DNA from: Halichoerus grypus
Taxonomy: Eukaryota > Chordata > Mammalia > Carnivora > Phocidae
NCBI RefSeq assembly: GCF_964656455.1
Contig: NW_027555022.1
Span: 48,869-112,868, forward strand
Reading direction: 5' to 3'
DNA: 64,000 nucleotides
Positions 1 through 11,629 of this stretch are shown here, piece by piece. The first letter of the stretch is position 1. Each line of letters begins with the position of its first letter. The notes under the pieces were generated by a model. That model was not told where the DNA came from, searched no databases, and was given only the letters and a program-made list of their open reading frames with translations. The translations under genes and the position numbers were made by a program.

Positions 1-89
1 AGGTTTCAACTTGGCAAAACTAAAGCAGCCCCCAAATTATGGGGCAATATTTCTGTCTCTTTAAAGGCAAACTCTTCCTTCACTAGCTC

Positions 90-220
90 CACCCAATCAG
101 AACTTCCTGGCTCAGAGGTTTCAAAGGGTACAAACACTTTTTCCTTACAGTTAAAGCAAAAGCACCAGCTCAAACAGCTTCTTTGGAAAAAACCCTGACA
201 ACTCATCATCTCTTCCAAAG
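90..220 (+). promoter_or_regulatory. GIMAP7: Likely GIMAP7 promoter and non-coding exon 1
   Basis: A CCAATCAG box (93-100) is followed directly by an ETS-type site, ACTTCCTGG (102-110). About 110 bases further on a splice donor, CCAAAG|GTGAGC, follows position 220. No open frame of note runs into the donor, which fits a non-coding first exon. The distance to the coding exon at 6584 (6.4 kb) agrees with the roughly 6 kb two-exon human GIMAP7 gene. The transcription start is not visible and the exon's left edge is a guess. It could instead belong to an unseen transcript of the left-hand neighbour. Confidence 0.45.
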
Positions 221-984
221 GTGAGCCTGGCCTCAGAGCGATGGAGCTGTGAGATGCAGCGGGACACAGGGGTGTGCATGGGGTGGACTCTGGTCTGTGC
301 CAAGCAGCCCAGCAAGGAGGATGCTGCCAGAGGGGTAGTGGTGGAGGGTAGGGTGGGAATAAAGAGACTGATTTGCCCGATGTCGCCGTGTCTCGTATTT
401 ACGGGACAAACTGGCTGAATAGCACACCTTGCATCAGTTGCTGTTGTGACAGACATTGAGCGCCGCCTGACAAGCCATCCATTTCCCTTAATGGGACATT
501 AGCGTCCTCAAGGTAGGTCTTTAGAGCCGGAAGGCAATTTAAAGACCACTGAGTCCGAATCCCTCTTTCTCCTGAAAAAGGATCTGAATCCCAGGCTGTG
601 TGAATGTGGCTTCATTAATCTCCCAGGGGTACCTTAGTCACTAATGGCAAAGTGAGTACCTTCGTCACTCAGCAAACTGAGTAAGGACTCAGCAACATTT
701 AAGGAGCGCAGCTGTGTGATGGACAGTGTAGCAGATGAGGTGAGGAGGAGTGCCATGGGGGTGGAGAGGTAGCTATTCTACAGACACAGTGTGTCTGAAA
801 CCCTTTTGTTACCTTCCCTAATTCCAGGCTTGCTACCACTTCACTGTTTCTGGAAAGAGTGGGTGCTGTCTCCCTTGGTCTCCCCTGATCTATTTCTGAT
901 TCAATGTAAGTGGAAATGTAGGGAATCAAGGACCAGGAAGGAACCAGGAAGAGACCATAGTGTGCAGAGGTTATTATGCACGAA

Positions 985-1345
985 CATGGTGGTCAGACAG
1001 TCTTTGAATTGGATCCCCCCTCTGCCCAATGCCTATTAGCACTGTGACCTTGGGCAAGTCTCTCAGCATTTCGGAGCCACATCAATTTCCTCATTTAAAC
1101 AATTAGAATAGGGGTGCCTGTCTGACTCAGTCAGAAGAGCCTGTGTGTGACTTTTGATCTCAGGGATCGTGAGTTCGTGCCCCACGTTGGGTGTAGAGAT
1201 TACTTAAATAAAAAATAAATAAACTTTAAAAATTAGAATAAGAAAATTGGCTTCCTTGCAGGTAATTTTGGGGAGTAAAGAAGAGAATGTACAAAACCTA
1301 TTTACCAGGGTGCTTGGTATAGAGTATACATTCAGTAGTTGCTAA
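985..1345 (+). repeat. MIR element split by a SINEC insertion
   Basis: The core reads 'CTGTGACCTTGGGCAAGTC' (1041-1059) followed by a 'TTTCCTCATTTAAA' stretch, the MIR signature. The right half resumes after the SINE with 'GGGTGCTTGGTATAGAGTA' and 'TTCAGTAGTTGCTA'. AATTAGAATA at both ends of the SINE (1101-1110 and 1231-1240) is the target-site duplication. Confidence 0.75.
1111..1230 (+). mobile_element. SINEC, short variant
   Basis: Starts GGGGTGCCTG and ends with 'GGGTGTAGAGATTACTTAAA' and an A-rich tail. This is the short body form lacking the 'CTCCCTGCTCAGC' middle section. It sits inside a MIR, with a 10-bp duplication on both sides. Confidence 0.85.
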
Positions 1346-1403
1346 AGTACGGGGAAGTTAAATTTTTATTGTGGGAAAATTTTTTTTTACTTCTTTTTTT
1401 TTT

Positions 1404-1596
1404 AAAGATTTTATTTATGTATTTGATAGAGCACAAGCAGGTGGAGGGGCAAGCAGAAGGAGAGGGAGAGGGGAGGGGGAGGGAGAAGCAGGTTCCCCGC
1501 GGAGCAAGGAGCAGGATGTGGGACTCAAACCCAGGCCCTGGGATCATGACCTGAGCCGAAGGCAGACGCTTAACGACTGAGCCACCAGGCATCCCC
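1404..1596 (-). mobile_element. SINEC, full length
   Basis: Reverse-oriented copy: AAAGATTTTATT tail at the left, GAGCCACCAGGCATCCCC head at the right. The flanks share AATTGTGGGA-type sequence, probably the target duplication. Confidence 0.88.
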
Positions 1597-1599
1597 AAT

Positions 1600-2640
1600 T
1601 GTGGGAGATTTTTAACTCATTCAAAGATAAAGACAACTTCCATGTACCTTCAACAATTATCAATTTGTGTAAGTCTTGTTTTGTCTATAAGCCCCTCCCA
1701 CCCATCCCAGATTATTTTGAAGCAAATGTCAGACACTCTATCACTTTATCAGTAAATATTCGAGTATGTATGTCTGAAAGAGAAAGACCATTAAAAATAT
1801 GACTTTTTCAGACTTTGAAAAGCAATTAGAAATTTTTAAAAAATTACCAGATGTATTCAGATTCCCCAATGGTCTCATAATTTTAAAAGTTGTTTGGAAA
1901 TCAGATCCTAATAAGGTTCCTAAATTGCAATTATTTGATATCTCTTAAGTTTCACTTAATGTGAAAGTTTCCACCTTCCTGTTTCTGTCTGTGAAATTTT
2001 TGTTGTTGTTTAAGAAAGGGGCAGTCTTTTGTCCAACAGAGTTGGACAGTGTACATTTTGTTGATTAAATCCTCAAGATGTCCTTTAACATGCTCTTCTA
2101 GTTTCAGTGTTTTGTATGAATTTATATTTAAGGAGAGGCTTGATCAGATTAAGGTTTTCCTCGTTTTTTGGGTGGGACTATTTCATAGTAGCCGTTGTAA
2201 ACATACATTGGAAGGCACATTATGTTCGCTTCTCTCTCTTCCTGTGATTTAGCAGACACTAATGACAGCCTAGGGTAAAATGGTTTCATTAAGGGTCACA
2301 AATTATGATATTCTAATTCTATCATTCTTTCTTCATTTATTAGATGGAATAACCCTATGAAAAGAACTTCCCCTCAACAGTTCTTTCATTTCCATGAGGT
2401 CCAGTTATATAACACAAAAGACATGCTTGATTCTTTCCCTTTATTTGTCCATGTTCAGAATGATGGAATTATTTCCTAGCATACCCCAAAAGGAACAACT
2501 GACTTCTTTAAATATGATGATATTTTTATGAATTTGTGGATTTCAACATATTTGATCTATTTCAATCCATTGGAAATATTATTCTATGGATCCTCAAATT
2601 GCCCCATCTCTGTCAGAGCTTCTTCAAGTTGACTCGTTAG
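1600..2640. repeat. Old interspersed repeat, family not assigned
   Basis: The phrases 'TTATTTTGAAGCAAATGTCAGACA', 'GAGGCTTGATCAGATTAAGG' and 'ATTCTAATTCTATCATTC' (quoted in parts; sites at about 1713, 2134 and 2313) match my memory of a repeat widely dispersed in placental genomes. Open frames are short and there is no gene. I cannot fix the family name or the exact edges from sequence alone. Confidence 0.4.
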
Positions 2641-2685
2641 TCCTTTTGATAAGATTTGCGCAATTTTTTATTTTATTATTTTCTT

Positions 2686-2876
2686 AAAGATTATTTATTT
2701 ATTTATTTGACAGAGAGAGACACATCGAGAGAAGGAACACAAGCAGGGGGAGTGGGAGAGGGAGAAGCAGGCTTCCCGCCGAGCAGGGAGCCCCATGCGG
2801 GGCTCGATCCCAGGACCCTGGGACCATGCCCTGAGCCGAAGGCAGACGCTTAATGACTGAGCTATGCAGGGGCCCC
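2686..2876 (-). mobile_element. SINEC, full length
   Basis: Tail AAAGATTATTTATTTATTT at the left; the head is diverged (GAGCTATGCAGGGGCCCC). It lies head-on against the next SINEC with only about 9 bases between, so one inserted at or in the other's target site. Confidence 0.87.
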
Positions 2877-2885
2877 TGGAGTAAT

Positions 2886-2966
2886 TTTTTAAAGTAATCT
2901 CTATACCCAGTTTGACCCTGAGATCAAGAGTTGCATGCTCTGCCGACTGAGCCACCCAGGCGCCCC
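2886..2966 (-). mobile_element. SINEC, short variant
   Basis: TTTTAAAGTAATCTCTATACCC tail-side sequence and a CTGAGCCACCCAGGCGCCCC head, reverse orientation. GAGTAATTTTT on both sides is a plausible target duplication. Confidence 0.82.
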
Positions 2967-3170
2967 ATGGTCTGAGTAATTTTTGGTAGCATCCTTGCTT
3001 TATAGTATGACGAGACAGCCTAGGATCCACTTGCACATTTCCTAGCCCAGACTGGGATCAGTACTTTTTCCTAAGAGTCCTAATGTTTTTAGTGGGAAAT
3101 GGCATTTGAAGAGCACAGTATGGGCACTCAGGATGCTCTCTGCCACTGGGCTTGTCACTGGCCTTCAAAA

Positions 3171-3172
<2 letters not shown>

Positions 3173-3203
<31 letters not shown>
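3173..3203. repeat. (CA)n microsatellite
   Basis: Uninterrupted AC dinucleotides for about 30 bases. Confidence 0.97.
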
Positions 3204-3205
<2 letters not shown>

Positions 3206-3411
3206 GCTAAGAACAAGACAGGATTCCTGAAAACAATTTCAGATTATTTTTGGCAGGTTTCTTCCCTTTTTTGACCTTATGGTATATTCCACTGTGGATG
3301 GACAATGAAATTACTGCATTTTCAAGTTTCTTTGGCCAATTTTTTGTGTGGTTTATCCATCACACCAAATACTATGTGTCATTTGCTTTTGATTTTTACG
3401 AGTATTTTTTT

Positions 3412-3548
3412 AAAATTATTTATTTATTTATTTAATGTAGGCTCCACGCTGGAGCCTAATATGGGGCCTGAACTCATGACCCTGAGATTAAGACCTGAGC
3501 TGAGATCAAGAGTTGGATGCCTAACCAACTGAGCCACCCAGGCGCCCC
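3412..3548 (-). mobile_element. SINEC variant
   Basis: Reverse copy with the 'GGCTCCACGC' body variant and an intact CCACCCAGGCGCCCC head. ACGAGTATTTT and ACTAGTATTTT flank it as a slightly diverged target duplication. Confidence 0.85.
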
Positions 3549-4088
3549 TTACTAGTATTTTAAGATATAGTTTTTGTTGTATAATTATATAAACTATTTA
3601 CAGGTTTCCCCTACTATCTGAAAGCAGAATGCTCCTATAAAATCTTTCATAAACCAAAATGCAGAGAAACAATTACCATTAATTTATAGGGGAAAATTTT
3701 TTAGGTATTCCCAGATCCCCCCCAAATCACCTCCCTATGCATTTCTGATGGCTTTAGACACTACTTGCTAACCAATGCACAGAATCAATTGAGGTAAAGC
3801 CCACATGCTCACATGGTTCAAAGCTCTGGCAGCTGGATGCTGAGATGCTGTGTGGGGTTCCTGGGGAAGGGGCTTGGCAGCATCATTCTCACGGCCCAAG
3901 ATGTGTGCTGCCTCTCAAGTGGCTCATCTGAATGTAAAACAGACGCTGAACACTGTTTTTGCTTTCAGCATTTTTTGTAAAAATGAAAATCCTCTTCGAA
4001 TTTACTTTGGCTAGCAAAAACAGGTCCACGTGTAGGTGTTTCATAAAAGCAAAGTGATGTAATTCGAACTTTGTTTTTTTTAATTTTT

Positions 4089-4196
4089 AAAAAGATTTAT
4101 TTATTTATTTATTTATTTGACAGAGAGACCGAGAGCACAAGCAGGGGAAGCAGCAGAGAAAGAGGGAGAAGCAGGCTCCCCCAGAGCAGGGAGCAG
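4089..4196 (-). mobile_element. SINEC, head missing
   Basis: Tail and purine-rich middle are present (AAAAGATTTATT through GAGCAGGGAGCAG), but the sequence turns to unrelated DNA where the head should be. 5'-truncated copy. Confidence 0.82.
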
Positions 4197-4519
4197 TTTT
4201 TATACTTTTTAGACCAAGAGACAATGAATCTGGGAGGAATTGACAAGACAAAGAAAACTTACCTTTGGGAGCTTCAATTAGTAAGGAATTCTAAACAGAC
4301 TTTGGGCTGGGGTAGTAAGTGAGTAAAAAGTAACAAGAGTTGTCTGTACAGCTTCTTGGCTCCAAATCTCCCATCTCTGGTCGTAAGGATGTCTCTTTAG
4401 CTCCTGGGACAGGGAGGGCATCCTTCACATGGGAGATTAGTTTCCGACTTGCAGGGGGACAGAGGAGGGTCTGGGTGTCCTTCTTGCTCAGGCTGTTTCT
4501 TTAGTAACTTTTATTTAAA

Positions 4520-6475
4520 ATAATCAGCATGCCAAAGTGGCACATTTTGGGGTGGTCTGCCCTCATACAGGCATATATCCTAAAATTGGGACTAATACTC
4601 CAAGGATAAATGCACATGTACTTTTACAAGATAGTGCTAACTTCTCCTCTGTAGGTTTTGGACTGTTTTTCCATTCCCATTAACCATGGAGAAGAGGACC
4701 TATTTCCTCTAAACCTTTACCAACAGATTATATCAGCAAATTTTTGGATTTTTGCCAAACTTGTAGGTGAGAAATAGTATCTCAGTGTAATTTGAATTGC
4801 TTTAATTTAGTTATTTTATTTTTTCTATGTTTGACTTCTTTTTCTGTATTCTAAGTCAATGTTCATATATTTTCATATATTCAAGGGTATTTACACTTTG
4901 TCCTTTGAACTGTTTATTCATATGTCTTACTCCATTTTCTATCAAGCTGTTGGTCTTTTGTTTCTCTACTTTTAGGAATTCTCTGTACAATAGGCTAATT
5001 TTCTCTTTTATTCATCATTATTCTTTGTATAGTAGGAAAATTAACCCTCTTTGATATCGGCTGAAAAAATTTTCCCTCAGTTTGACATTTGTGTTTTAAT
5101 GTCTGTAGTGTTCTTTGCCTCACATTATCTTTTAGATTTTTATGTAATCAAATTTATGAGTCTTTTTCCTTACTCTCTTTAAAATCTTAGAAATATTTTA
5201 TCCACTCCAGGTTACAAAGAATTTACCCACATTTCTTCTAGTATTTATATGGATTATTTTTTACGTTTAGATTTCTCATCTATTTAGAATTTGAATGGCA
5301 TAAGAAAGTGGATGCAGTTTTGTGTTTTTCTGTATGGTTTTGTAGTTCTCTCAGTGCTGGTTATTAGTCCGTCTTCCCCCCACCCTCCCGCCATTGATGT
5401 GAGATGCTGCCTTATTGAATATAAATGTAACATAATATAACTGAATTGAATATTCATGAATATAGTATGATCAATTTGGTCTGTTTCTGAATTTTCTGGA
5501 TTGGTTTCACTGTTCTGACTCTCTGTTCATGCACTGACATCATAACGCCTTAAATATAGAGGCTAAAATGCTTTATAATCTGGTAGAGCCAGTCCTCCCT
5601 CATAGTTCTTATCTTTCTTGATTGTCCAGGATAATTTTCTTTTTCATTCATCCAAATGAATTTTATTTTTTTTTTAAAGATTTTATTTATTTGACAGAGA
5701 GAGAGACAGCTAGAGAGGGAACACAAGCAGGGGGAGTGGGAGAGGGAGAAGCAGGCTTCCCACAGAGCAGGGAACCCGATGCGGGGCTCGATCCCAGGAC
5801 CCTGGGATCATGACCTGAGCCGAAGGCAGACGCTTAACTACTGAGCCACCCCGGCGCTCCCCAAATGAATTTTATAATCAACTCTTCTAGCTGCAGTGGA
5901 AAATAAGTGGTGACAAAAAATTTTAAATTTATATGTATATAAGATCACATTAAAGAAGTATCTAATAACTCAAATGTTATGAAATGCTTTAAACATGAAT
6001 TAGTATTGCATTTGGTGAAATGTCTTTTCTGCATCTAGGTATTTTTATTCTTAATCTATTCATGAGAATGTGTTGTAACAACCCATTTTCTCATATTGAA
6101 GCACCCTAGGATTTCTGAAATAAATCACATTTAATCATGGTGTGTTACTTTTTAGTGTCTAATAATTTATTTAGGATTTTGTATTAGTATTCACAAATGA
6201 GGCAGGTCTGTAGCTTTATTTATTGGTGAAATCTTTGTTAGTCTTCGGGATCAGTATCATACCTATGTCATAGAAAGAATCAAAAGTTTTCCTTCTTTTT
6301 AAATCATCAGGAATAGCTTAAGATGCACGGAGATTCTTAGATCTTTAAGGGTAGAAGTGAGTTCCCCATGAAACCATCTGGACCTGGTACTCTTTGGTGT
6401 GGAAACTCTTTAACTATTTTATTATTTCTTCCATGGTGATTGAACTGTTTCATCTTTCTGTCTTTATGGGATCAA
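4520..6475 (-). repeat. Old L1 fragment (3' part of ORF2 read in reverse), split by a SINEC
   Basis: The plus strand reads as the complement of L1 ORF2, for example 'AAACCATCTGGACCTGGTAC' near 6370, the complement of the PGPDGF-type segment of the reverse transcriptase. Frames are heavily broken. Left edge uncertain. Confidence 0.6.
5676..5861 (-). mobile_element. SINEC, full length
   Basis: Complete reverse copy inserted in the old L1. The 14-base CCAAATGAATTTTA occurs immediately before the T-rich tail and again right after the head: a clean target-site duplication. Confidence 0.92.
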
Positions 6476-6623
6476 CATGGATAGTAGACCGCTACACATT
6501 TTCAAGGAGGAACACAAAGGAGAAAAGAGGGGGTAATGTTTTCCACTTACTTCCATGACCCATTTTCTTCTCCTTCCCTTCAGGTCTGTGGATACCTAAG
6601 CCTTCGAGCCTCCTGATACTGAC

Positions 6624-7499
6624 ATGGCTCACTGTCAGTGCAGGAGTCTGAGGATTGTTCTGGTAGGGAAAACAGGAAATGGGAAGAGCGCAGCAGCAAA
6701 CACCATCCTTGGGAGAAAAGAATTTGAATCTAAAATTGCTGCTCACGCTGTTACCAAAAAGTGTCAAAGAGCATCCCGGGAATGGAACGGGAAGAATATT
6801 CTTGTTGTTGACACCCCGGGGCTCTTTGACACCAAGGAGACCCTGGACACCACCTGCAAGGAAATCAGCCGTTGTGTCCTCTACTCCTGCCCCGGGCCCC
6901 ACGCCATCCTCTTGGTTCTGCAGCTGGGCCGCTATACAGAGGAAGAGCAGAAGACCGTGGCATTGATCAAGGCTCTCTTTGGGAAGCCAGCCTTGAAGCA
7001 CATGATCATTTTGTTCACTCGCAAAGATAACTTGGAGGGTCAGAGCCTAAGTGACTATATAGCAGATGCAGATGTGAGCCTCAGGAACATCATCCAGGAA
7101 TGTGGGAACCGCTGCTGTGCCTTCAACAACAGAGCCACGGAAGCCGAGAAGGAAGCTCAAGTGCAGGAGCTGTTGGGGCTGATAGATGAGATGGTGTGGA
7201 GCAAAGTCGGGGCTTACTTTTCTGATAACATTTACAAGGATACAGAGGAAAAGCTGAATCAAAAGGCAGAAGTCCTGAAGCAAATCTACACTGATCAATT
7301 AAATAATGAAATTAAACTAGTAGAAAGGGAATATGCTCATAAATCACAGCAAGAACGAGAGGGAAAAATAAAAGCGCTGAAGATGAAGTATGATGAAAAA
7401 ATAAAAAATCTAAGGGTAGAAGCTGAGAAGGGTATATTTGCAGAGGTTTTAGATGGGATTAGGAAGGTGCTTTCAAAAATATGGCATATGTTTTGGTAG
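6624..7499 (+). CDS. GIMAP7: GIMAP7: immunity-associated GTPase 7
   Basis: A 291-residue AIG1-type GTPase encoded in one exon. Seen: P-loop GKTGNGKS (residues 15-22), switch-II DTPG (63-66), the family box RCISS-like '[12 protein letters not shown]', the LGRYTEEEQ loop with Arg103, TRKD (132-135) and the RCCAFNNR box near 164-171; the C-terminus (205-285) is a lysine/glutamate-rich helix. Known for the family: GIMAP7 works without a membrane anchor, and Arg103 is the finger that completes the active site across the dimer, also acting on GIMAP2. That arginine is kept here. The exon starts at 6584 after a CAG acceptor; an in-frame TAA lies between the acceptor and the ATG, so the ATG at 6624 is the start. 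The human protein is 300 residues; this one ends about nine earlier. It lies just left of GIMAP4, as in human. Confidence 0.97.
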   Translation: MAHCQCRSLRIVLVGKTGNGKSAAANTILGRKEFESKIAAHAVTKKCQRASREWNGKNILVVDTPGLFDTKETLDTTCKEISRCVLYSCPGPHAILLVLQLGRYTEEEQKTVALIKALFGKPALKHMIILFTRKDNLEGQSLSDYIADADVSLRNIIQECGNRCCAFNNRATEAEKEAQVQELLGLIDEMVWSKVGAYFSDNIYKDTEEKLNQKAEVLKQIYTDQLNNEIKLVEREYAHKSQQEREGKIKALKMKYDEKIKNLRVEAEKGIFAEVLDGIRKVLSKIWHMFW

Positions 7500-7590
7500 T
7501 CATGTCAATTTCACTTTTGCTCCTGAATTTACTATGATTTGTAATAGTGGTAGACTGTATTTTCCAAAGATTGCAGATTGATGAGAAAAA

Positions 7591-7596
7591 AATAAA
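7591..7596 (+). terminator. GIMAP7: Poly(A) signal of GIMAP7
   Basis: AATAAA 92 bases after the stop codon, the first canonical signal downstream. Confidence 0.65.
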
Positions 7597-8761
7597 TGAT
7601 GGTTGCTGTTTTAAGCCACCGAACTTCAGAATGGTTTGTTCTGCAGTGACAGCTAACCAGAATGAAACCTCTTCCCAGCTTGGTCCCCACCACCTCCCAT
7701 TTCCCCCCGTCCCTCTTCACAGTGCCGACAAATTTAAGAAGTTACAAAATTGGCTTTCTCAGGCAATGATATATAGACTTGAAGGACTCAGTTTAGGAAA
7801 ATTCAAATCGAAATCCTGCAGACATTACGTGTGCACACCACTGGGGGCATGTGCTGCTGCAGGGCTGGTCTATGAGTAATTTGTTAGTGAAGCATCGGGT
7901 TTCTCTGGAAAGCTGCTTCTGTCGTTCACAGAGATCTAGAAGTTGGTAGATTCTCTTAATGCTTTTCTCTCTTTTCTTTCTTAGGTCCCATCCTAACTGA
8001 AAATGTGTCTGACTGTAACTAAAAATCTCTTCTGTGCCAAATAATTTTCACTGGCCTCTGCAGACCCACACTTCCGCCTTCTTCACCCTAGCTCTCTGCC
8101 CCAGGAGGCTGATCTCAATGGACTACATTGGTGGGATCTCCTGCTCTCTGACTTCTGCTTGGCGTGGCCAATGGGAAGTCCAAGTAGGAGACCCCAGGGG
8201 AGTAGAAAAGCAAGGCTGGGTCTTCGTTCTCCTGCTTCTCTCCCTGCAGGGCCATCTCTGACCAGCCACAACCCTAAGCCAATGGCGAGAGCTCCTCCCA
8301 AGACAGCCTCTCTACCCAACTCACCTTCTGGGTTCCAGTCTTTGTTCACCCCCTTACGGTTGGGATACCATCTTCTCACCATTACTAGCACTCCCCCTTG
8401 TCGTTTCCAAAGCCCTGTATCCACAGTTTGTAGGAAGTCCCTTCTCTAAAACTCCCCCTGGGACCTGATGAGAGTAGGCCATCTTTTTGCTGCTAGAATT
8501 CTGATTGATAGATCTTAGGATTCTCACTTTTCTTTCAGAGCATTCCCTGATCTTTATGGCTGTTGTTGGTTTGAAATTCCCTCTAGTCTTTTCTGCCACC
8601 AGAAAAATCTCTTCCTTCCCCTTCCAAGCTGTGACATTCGCAGTGAGTATTTGAAAGGTTGTGTCTTGCTAAAGAATTGAGAAACTTCGAAGCTGGAGGG
8701 GTGACTTTCTATCATTTACAGTGATTGCAGACATCCCAAATTCAAATCATTAGAATTTTTT

Positions 8762-8964
8762 AAAAAAGATTTTATTTATTTATTTGAGAAAGTGAGAGCC
8801 AGAGAGCAGAAGTGGGGTGAGAGAGCACGAGCAAGGTGAAGGGCAGAGGGAGACGTAGACTCCCCACTGAGCAGGGAGCCCGATGTGGGGCTCGATCCTG
8901 GGACTCCAGGATCATGACCTGAGCTGAAGGCAGATGCTTAACGACTGAGCCACCCAGTCTCCCC
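8762..8964 (-). mobile_element. SINEC, full length
   Basis: Reverse copy between two near-identical copies of CAAATCATTAGAATTTTT (8743-8760 and 8965-8982), an unusually long and clear target duplication. Confidence 0.92.
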
Positions 8965-10158
8965 CAAATCATTGGAATTTTTACAGTCGTCTTTGTTTTG
9001 ACTATGAACACGACTAAGAGTATTTACTGTATCAGTGAATTTTAGGGAGACGGATTAGAGATTAAGTCTGGAAAAAATAAGATCCTAAATCTCTGCTCAT
9101 CACAAGTATTAGGAATGGAGTAAAAACGACACGGAAGAAAAAAACTCTCATAAGCAAACATATTCATAACATATGTCAAATAACACCGCTGGACCAAACT
9201 GCTCTTTGCCTTCATGCAATTCTTATATTCAAAAATACTTCCTTGTGAGCGACTCATCTGTGCAGTAGTATTCATGCCGTGTCCTGATGTTTTTCATTTA
9301 AAAACCATTTAAAAGGCATTTTCCCTCAGAGATGTGCAGAAGCATTATGAATTCAATGAACCTGTGTTAAGGCCTATTGAACACGCAACTTCTGTGAGCT
9401 GATTTCTTTTCTCTCAGCCTTATATTCTATTTTGGAAGGTAAGACATACCCAGAGGAAAAAAGGAGTAAATCAAATAAATCATTATCTTTTTACTTGACA
9501 AATGAAATATTGCTCACTCATCTTAACCTATTTTATATCCGAGTTTTCTCTGAGCGCTGAGGACTCTGGAAGTTCCAGCCTTTAATGTGTGCATGATCCC
9601 CGTTATTGAAATATGTGCTAGTCATGATCCATAATGCAGAATTTAAACTAGGATTTATAGAGGAAGACCTGAGGAAGAATTCAGGGCTTGACGTCTACTG
9701 TGAAGGATGTGTGGGATGCGTCCACGTGGGTGATGGGTCCGACGATCGTGCTTCTTTTCAGAAATAGGAAACTTAAGGGTGACAAGTAAGGTTGTCAGGG
9801 GAAGGGTAGAGTCAGGAGCAATAGCGTTCAGTTAGGTTTGTGCCAAGTTGAATATCAGTTGTCAAGGTAGGGTCCAATGTAAATGATCTGCATTAACTTG
9901 AAATTTGGGTCTGAAGATTATGTGAAAGGCTTGGGGTGAATGTGGCAGGATAGTAACATAAATATCTCCCTCAATTGCAGCTGAGTCTTCAATAATTGCC
10001 AATATCCCCACAGTCCAAAGCTAGATGCTAGAAGATCCATACAGGACTTGCAAAGGAAGGAGCGAGAACCAGTTTTGTGAGGTTTAGTTCTTCAACTAAT
10101 TTGATAGGTATTTGAAGGGGTCAAGAGGAAAAGTTTTTGTTTGTATGTTTGTTTGTTT

Positions 10159-10403
10159 TAAAGATTTACTTAATTGAGAGAGAGAGAGAGAAAGGGAGAG
10201 AGAGAGACGGTGTGTGGTGCACAAGTTGGGGGAGGGGCACAGGGAGAGGGAGAATCCTGAAGCAGTCCCTGCCGAGCAGGGAGCCCGACTTGGGGTTTGA
10301 TCCCAAGACCCTGAGATCATGATTGATCCCAAGACCCTGAGATCATGACCTGCGCCAAAATCAAGAGTCAGACACTCAACTGACTGAATCATCCAGGTGC
10401 CCC
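10159..10403 (-). mobile_element. SINEC with an internal 26-bp tandem duplication
   Basis: Reverse copy, longer than its neighbours because a 26-base unit starting TTGATCCCAAGACC is present twice in a row without mismatch (10297-10322 and 10323-10348). Confidence 0.88.
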
Positions 10404-10919
10404 AGATTTTTTTTTTTTTAAGTTTTAAAAAACAGAAAGAGAGAGTGTCTATGGTCTACAATTTCTATTAATCCCTTTTCTACAATGATTACCTATGTCC
10501 AGTTGGCCATCTTGAATTTGAAATCCCTGATCTCTTGTTAAATAGAAATAAAATATAGTAAGAATGTGCAAACTACTTTTACATATTTATGTTCACACAC
10601 CATCATTTGTGGCCGTTCACAACTTGTAAAAAGAAATTCTAATTCAAAGTACAAGTTGTTATTACTTCAAATAAGCAATAATAAAATTAATAAAAAATCA
10701 ACCTCCGAAGTTTTCTGTAAGCAGTCTGGGCTTTTAAAGCTCCACCGTCAGGACTCTGAAGGTCAGAGTCAGGCAGGACAGCCTGCCCTGGCCATTTCAC
10801 TCAGCTCAGGTCGGAGCTGGGACGGTCCTTCATTAGGCGTCCGTGGCAGGGCTGGGTAGGGGGCATGCACCTTGCACCTTAACCTCGTCCGTATCCTGTG
10901 AAGTGCCCGCAACTCCATG

Positions 10920-11165
10920 TGGCGGGTGAGATAAGAACGGAGCAGGATATGGTTGTGGGGAAGACAGGAAAGAAGTGCGGTCGTGCACAGGTAAATTCAC
11001 AACAAATTTGTGTTCTTGGGAGAAGTTCTTGTGAGAAGCTCTTGTGAGAAGCTTGTGGGTGTTCTTGTGAGAGGCTTCTGAGAGCCGGGCTGACACCGAC
11101 CGTGGACCACACACTTCCTGGGGCTGTACTGTGAGTGTGTAGGCATCATCCTCCGCTCTCTTTCC
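10920..11165 (+). repeat. LTR-like fragment with a short tandem expansion
   Basis: Matches the element at 39.94-40.15 kb: shared 'GTGCACAGGTAAATTCACA'/'CTGCACAAACGGGTGAATTT', then 'GTTCTT...GAAG' and 'CACACTTCCTGG'. In this copy the TTCTTGTGAGAAGC motif is repeated three to four times (about 11018-11078). Family not named. Confidence 0.4.
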
Positions 11166-11252
11166 TACGTAATTTCTCTTTTTCCAAATATTTTTGTGCA
11201 CTCCACCAACTGTGCCGGCCGGGTGCCCACCGATTTCTTTTCTTTTCCTTTT

Positions 11253-11420
11253 AAAAATTTTATTTATTTATTTATTATTTTATTTATTTATTTGAGAGAG
11301 AGTGCGAGCGGGGGGTGGGGTGCAGGGGCAGAGGGAGAAGCAGACTCCCCGCTATGAGCCCAGGGATCATGACCTGAGCTGAAGGCAGACGCTTAACCGG
11401 CTGAATCACACAAGCGTCCC
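11253..11420 (-). mobile_element. SINEC
   Basis: Long A/T tail (two TTATTTATT blocks) at the left; the GCTGAATCACACAAGCGTCCC head is diverged, suggesting an older copy. CCACTGACTTCTT to the right resembles CCACCGATTTCTT to the left. Confidence 0.82.
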
Positions 11421-11566
11421 TCCACTGACTTCTTCACAGTCAGGAGGAAGCCAGGAAAACAGTGGAGGCAGATTTTCAGTGTGCTGAGAGAAAATAACAG
11501 CTAGCCTGAAATCCTGCACTCAGGGAAAATAGCCGTCAAAAATGAGAGCAAAGTACACACATTTCA

Positions 11567-11629
11567 GGGGCGCCTGGGTGGCTCAGCGGGTTCAGTATCT
11601 GACTTCGGCTCAGGTCGTGAACCTGGGTG
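11567..11629 (+). mobile_element. SINEC head fragment
   Basis: Only the first about 60 bases (GGGGCGCCTGGGTGGCTCAG onward) remain; the body and tail are absent. Confidence 0.78.

Larger units (their letters stand above)
221..6583 (+). other. Inferred intron 1 of GIMAP7, filled with repeats
   Basis: No coding exon recognised. Contents: roughly 760 bases with nothing recognisable (221-985), then a MIR, seven SINEC copies or fragments, two stretches of old interspersed repeat (1600-2640 and 4520-6475) and a CA microsatellite. The acceptor ends with a pyrimidine run and CAG at 6581-6583. Confidence 0.5.
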
